From: Streptosporangiaceae bacterium
Lineage (GTDB): Bacteria > Actinomycetota > Actinomycetes > Streptosporangiales > Streptosporangiaceae
Reading direction: 5' to 3'
Length of the DNA stretch: 6,574 nt
Assembly: GCA_030050125.1 (NCBI GenBank)
Contig: JASIJN010000154.1
Span: forward strand, 1 to 6,574
In this document: piece after piece, positions 6,097-6,574 of the stretch
Layout of the letters: every line of letters begins with the position of its first letter
Position numbering within the stretch: position 1 is the stretch's first letter
The notes under the pieces: generated by a model
Database searches by the model: none
What the model saw: the letters and a program-made list of their open reading frames with translations, nothing else
Told to the model about the DNA's origin: nothing
Position numbers and translations under genes: made by a program

Positions 6097-6126
6097 TTGA
6101 CGTTCCGTGCTCAGGCGGATCATAGG
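6097..6126 (+). promoter_or_regulatory. Candidate promoter of the right-edge alpha/beta-hydrolase gene
   Basis: TTGACG (6097-6102) matches five of six bases of the -35 consensus. An 18-bp spacer leads to CATAGG (6121-6126), a modest -10. The pair precedes the ribosome binding site and ATG of the plus-strand gene and lies in the 120-bp divergent gap to the CYTH gene. Confidence 0.45.
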
Positions 6127-6129
6127 GAC

Positions 6130-6135
6130 GGGGAG
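6130..6135 (+). promoter_or_regulatory. Ribosome binding site of the right-edge gene
   Basis: GGGGAG lies 5 nt before the ATG at 6141. The in-frame GTG at 6138 is only 2 nt away, too close, so the ATG is preferred. Confidence 0.6.
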
Positions 6136-6140
6136 ATGTG

Positions 6141-6574
6141 ATGGGCCTCCTCACGGAGCGCGCCGACGCCGGTGATGGCTGCGAGGAAGTGGCCATCCCG
6201 CTCGCGCCCGTCGAGGACGCGACCGGCGGGCCCGCGGTGCTCCGGCGCCGCTGCGCGCAGCCCACCCGGCGCGCGATGCTCTACGTGCGCTGCCAGCGTG
6301 ACGCCTTCGTGCCGGAGGACCTGGTCACCTGGTACACCGAGCGCGGGTTCCACTTCTACGTCGTAGAACTGGGGCCGCAGGGGACGCCGGGCAAGCCGGG
6401 CCGCCGCATCGCGCGGCCGAGTCAGGGGGAGCGCCTGGCCCGGATGGACGCTGCCTGCCGGCACCTCCGGGACACGGAGGGCATTGACATGATCATCGTC
6501 GGTGCCCAGGAGGCCGGGGCAGTAACCGCCGCGCTCTGGTGCGACGCCCGGCGCGATGCCGGCGTCGCGGGCGC
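6141..6574 (+). CDS. Alpha/beta-hydrolase-fold protein with apparently lost catalytic motifs, partial
   Basis: 144 codons stay open to the window edge; the C-terminal half is missing. The layout follows the actinobacterial S33/lysophospholipase-like alpha/beta hydrolases: an early strand with AMLYV (45-49), then WYTERGFHFYVVEL (64-77), a helix near 98-112, the strand IDMIIVG (115-121) and TAALWCDARRDAG (129-141). In the intact family the first strand ends in an HGF-like oxyanion motif and the central strand in GHSTGG with the serine nucleophile. Here these places read RCQ (50-52) and A122-Q-E124-A-G-A127, so Glu stands where Ser is expected. The frame has no stop and keeps mostly G/C third positions, so it looks maintained rather than decayed. 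It may be a pseudoenzyme with a binding or structural role, or use altered chemistry. The family call rests on recalled motif patterns and should be treated as likely, not certain. Confidence 0.65.
   Translation, partial: MGLLTERADAGDGCEEVAIPLAPVEDATGGPAVLRRRCAQPTRRAMLYVRCQRDAFVPEDLVTWYTERGFHFYVVELGPQGTPGKPGRRIARPSQGERLARMDAACRHLRDTEGIDMIIVGAQEAGAVTAALWCDARRDAGVAG

Noticed and set aside
6079..6109. CACGG...CCGTG inverted repeat around the right-hand promoter
   Set aside because: The arms are 5 bp with a 21-bp gap, expected by chance in this composition.

Overview
The window is very GC-rich, its codons end almost always in G or C, and short intergenic gaps separate closely packed genes. This points to a high-GC actinomycete, probably a filamentous soil type. 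No RNA gene, insertion sequence, CRISPR array or replication origin is visible. All six fully contained or nearly contained genes can be assigned to a protein family at least in part; the left-edge fragment cannot.

Layout. Positions 1-164 (minus) hold the start of an unrecognised protein with a signal-anchor-like N terminus, cut by the window edge. Positions 253-1104 (minus) encode a lysin-like protein: a GH25-type domain, a proline linker and two peptidoglycan-binding repeats. Positions 1148-2497 (minus) encode a group II PLP-dependent amino-acid decarboxylase, upstream of the lysin-like gene and probably co-transcribed with it. Across a 115-bp divergent promoter region, 2613-4553 (plus) encodes a copper/topaquinone primary-amine oxidase with every recognisable catalytic residue. 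Its 3' end overlaps by 32 bp the end of a convergent minus-strand pair: a CYTH-domain triphosphate tunnel protein (5400-6020) followed by a PhzF-family isomerase-like protein (4522-5355). A second divergent promoter region (6021-6140) leads to an alpha/beta-hydrolase-fold gene that runs off the right edge (6141-6574).

How the genes may work together. The divergent decarboxylase and amine oxidase form a plausible two-step route: amino acid to primary amine, then amine to aldehyde plus ammonia and hydrogen peroxide. The substrate cannot be read from sequence. The CYTH and PhzF genes look like a two-gene operon but have no evident link to amine metabolism.

Most notable points. (1) The right-edge alpha/beta-hydrolase gene appears to have lost both the nucleophile-elbow serine and the oxyanion motif while staying an open, codon-biased reading frame, suggesting a pseudoenzyme. 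(2) The decarboxylase has a promoter placed for a leaderless transcript (TTGCGG-N17-TACGTT-N6-ATG), which settles an otherwise ambiguous start. No completely new multi-gene system can be claimed from this window.
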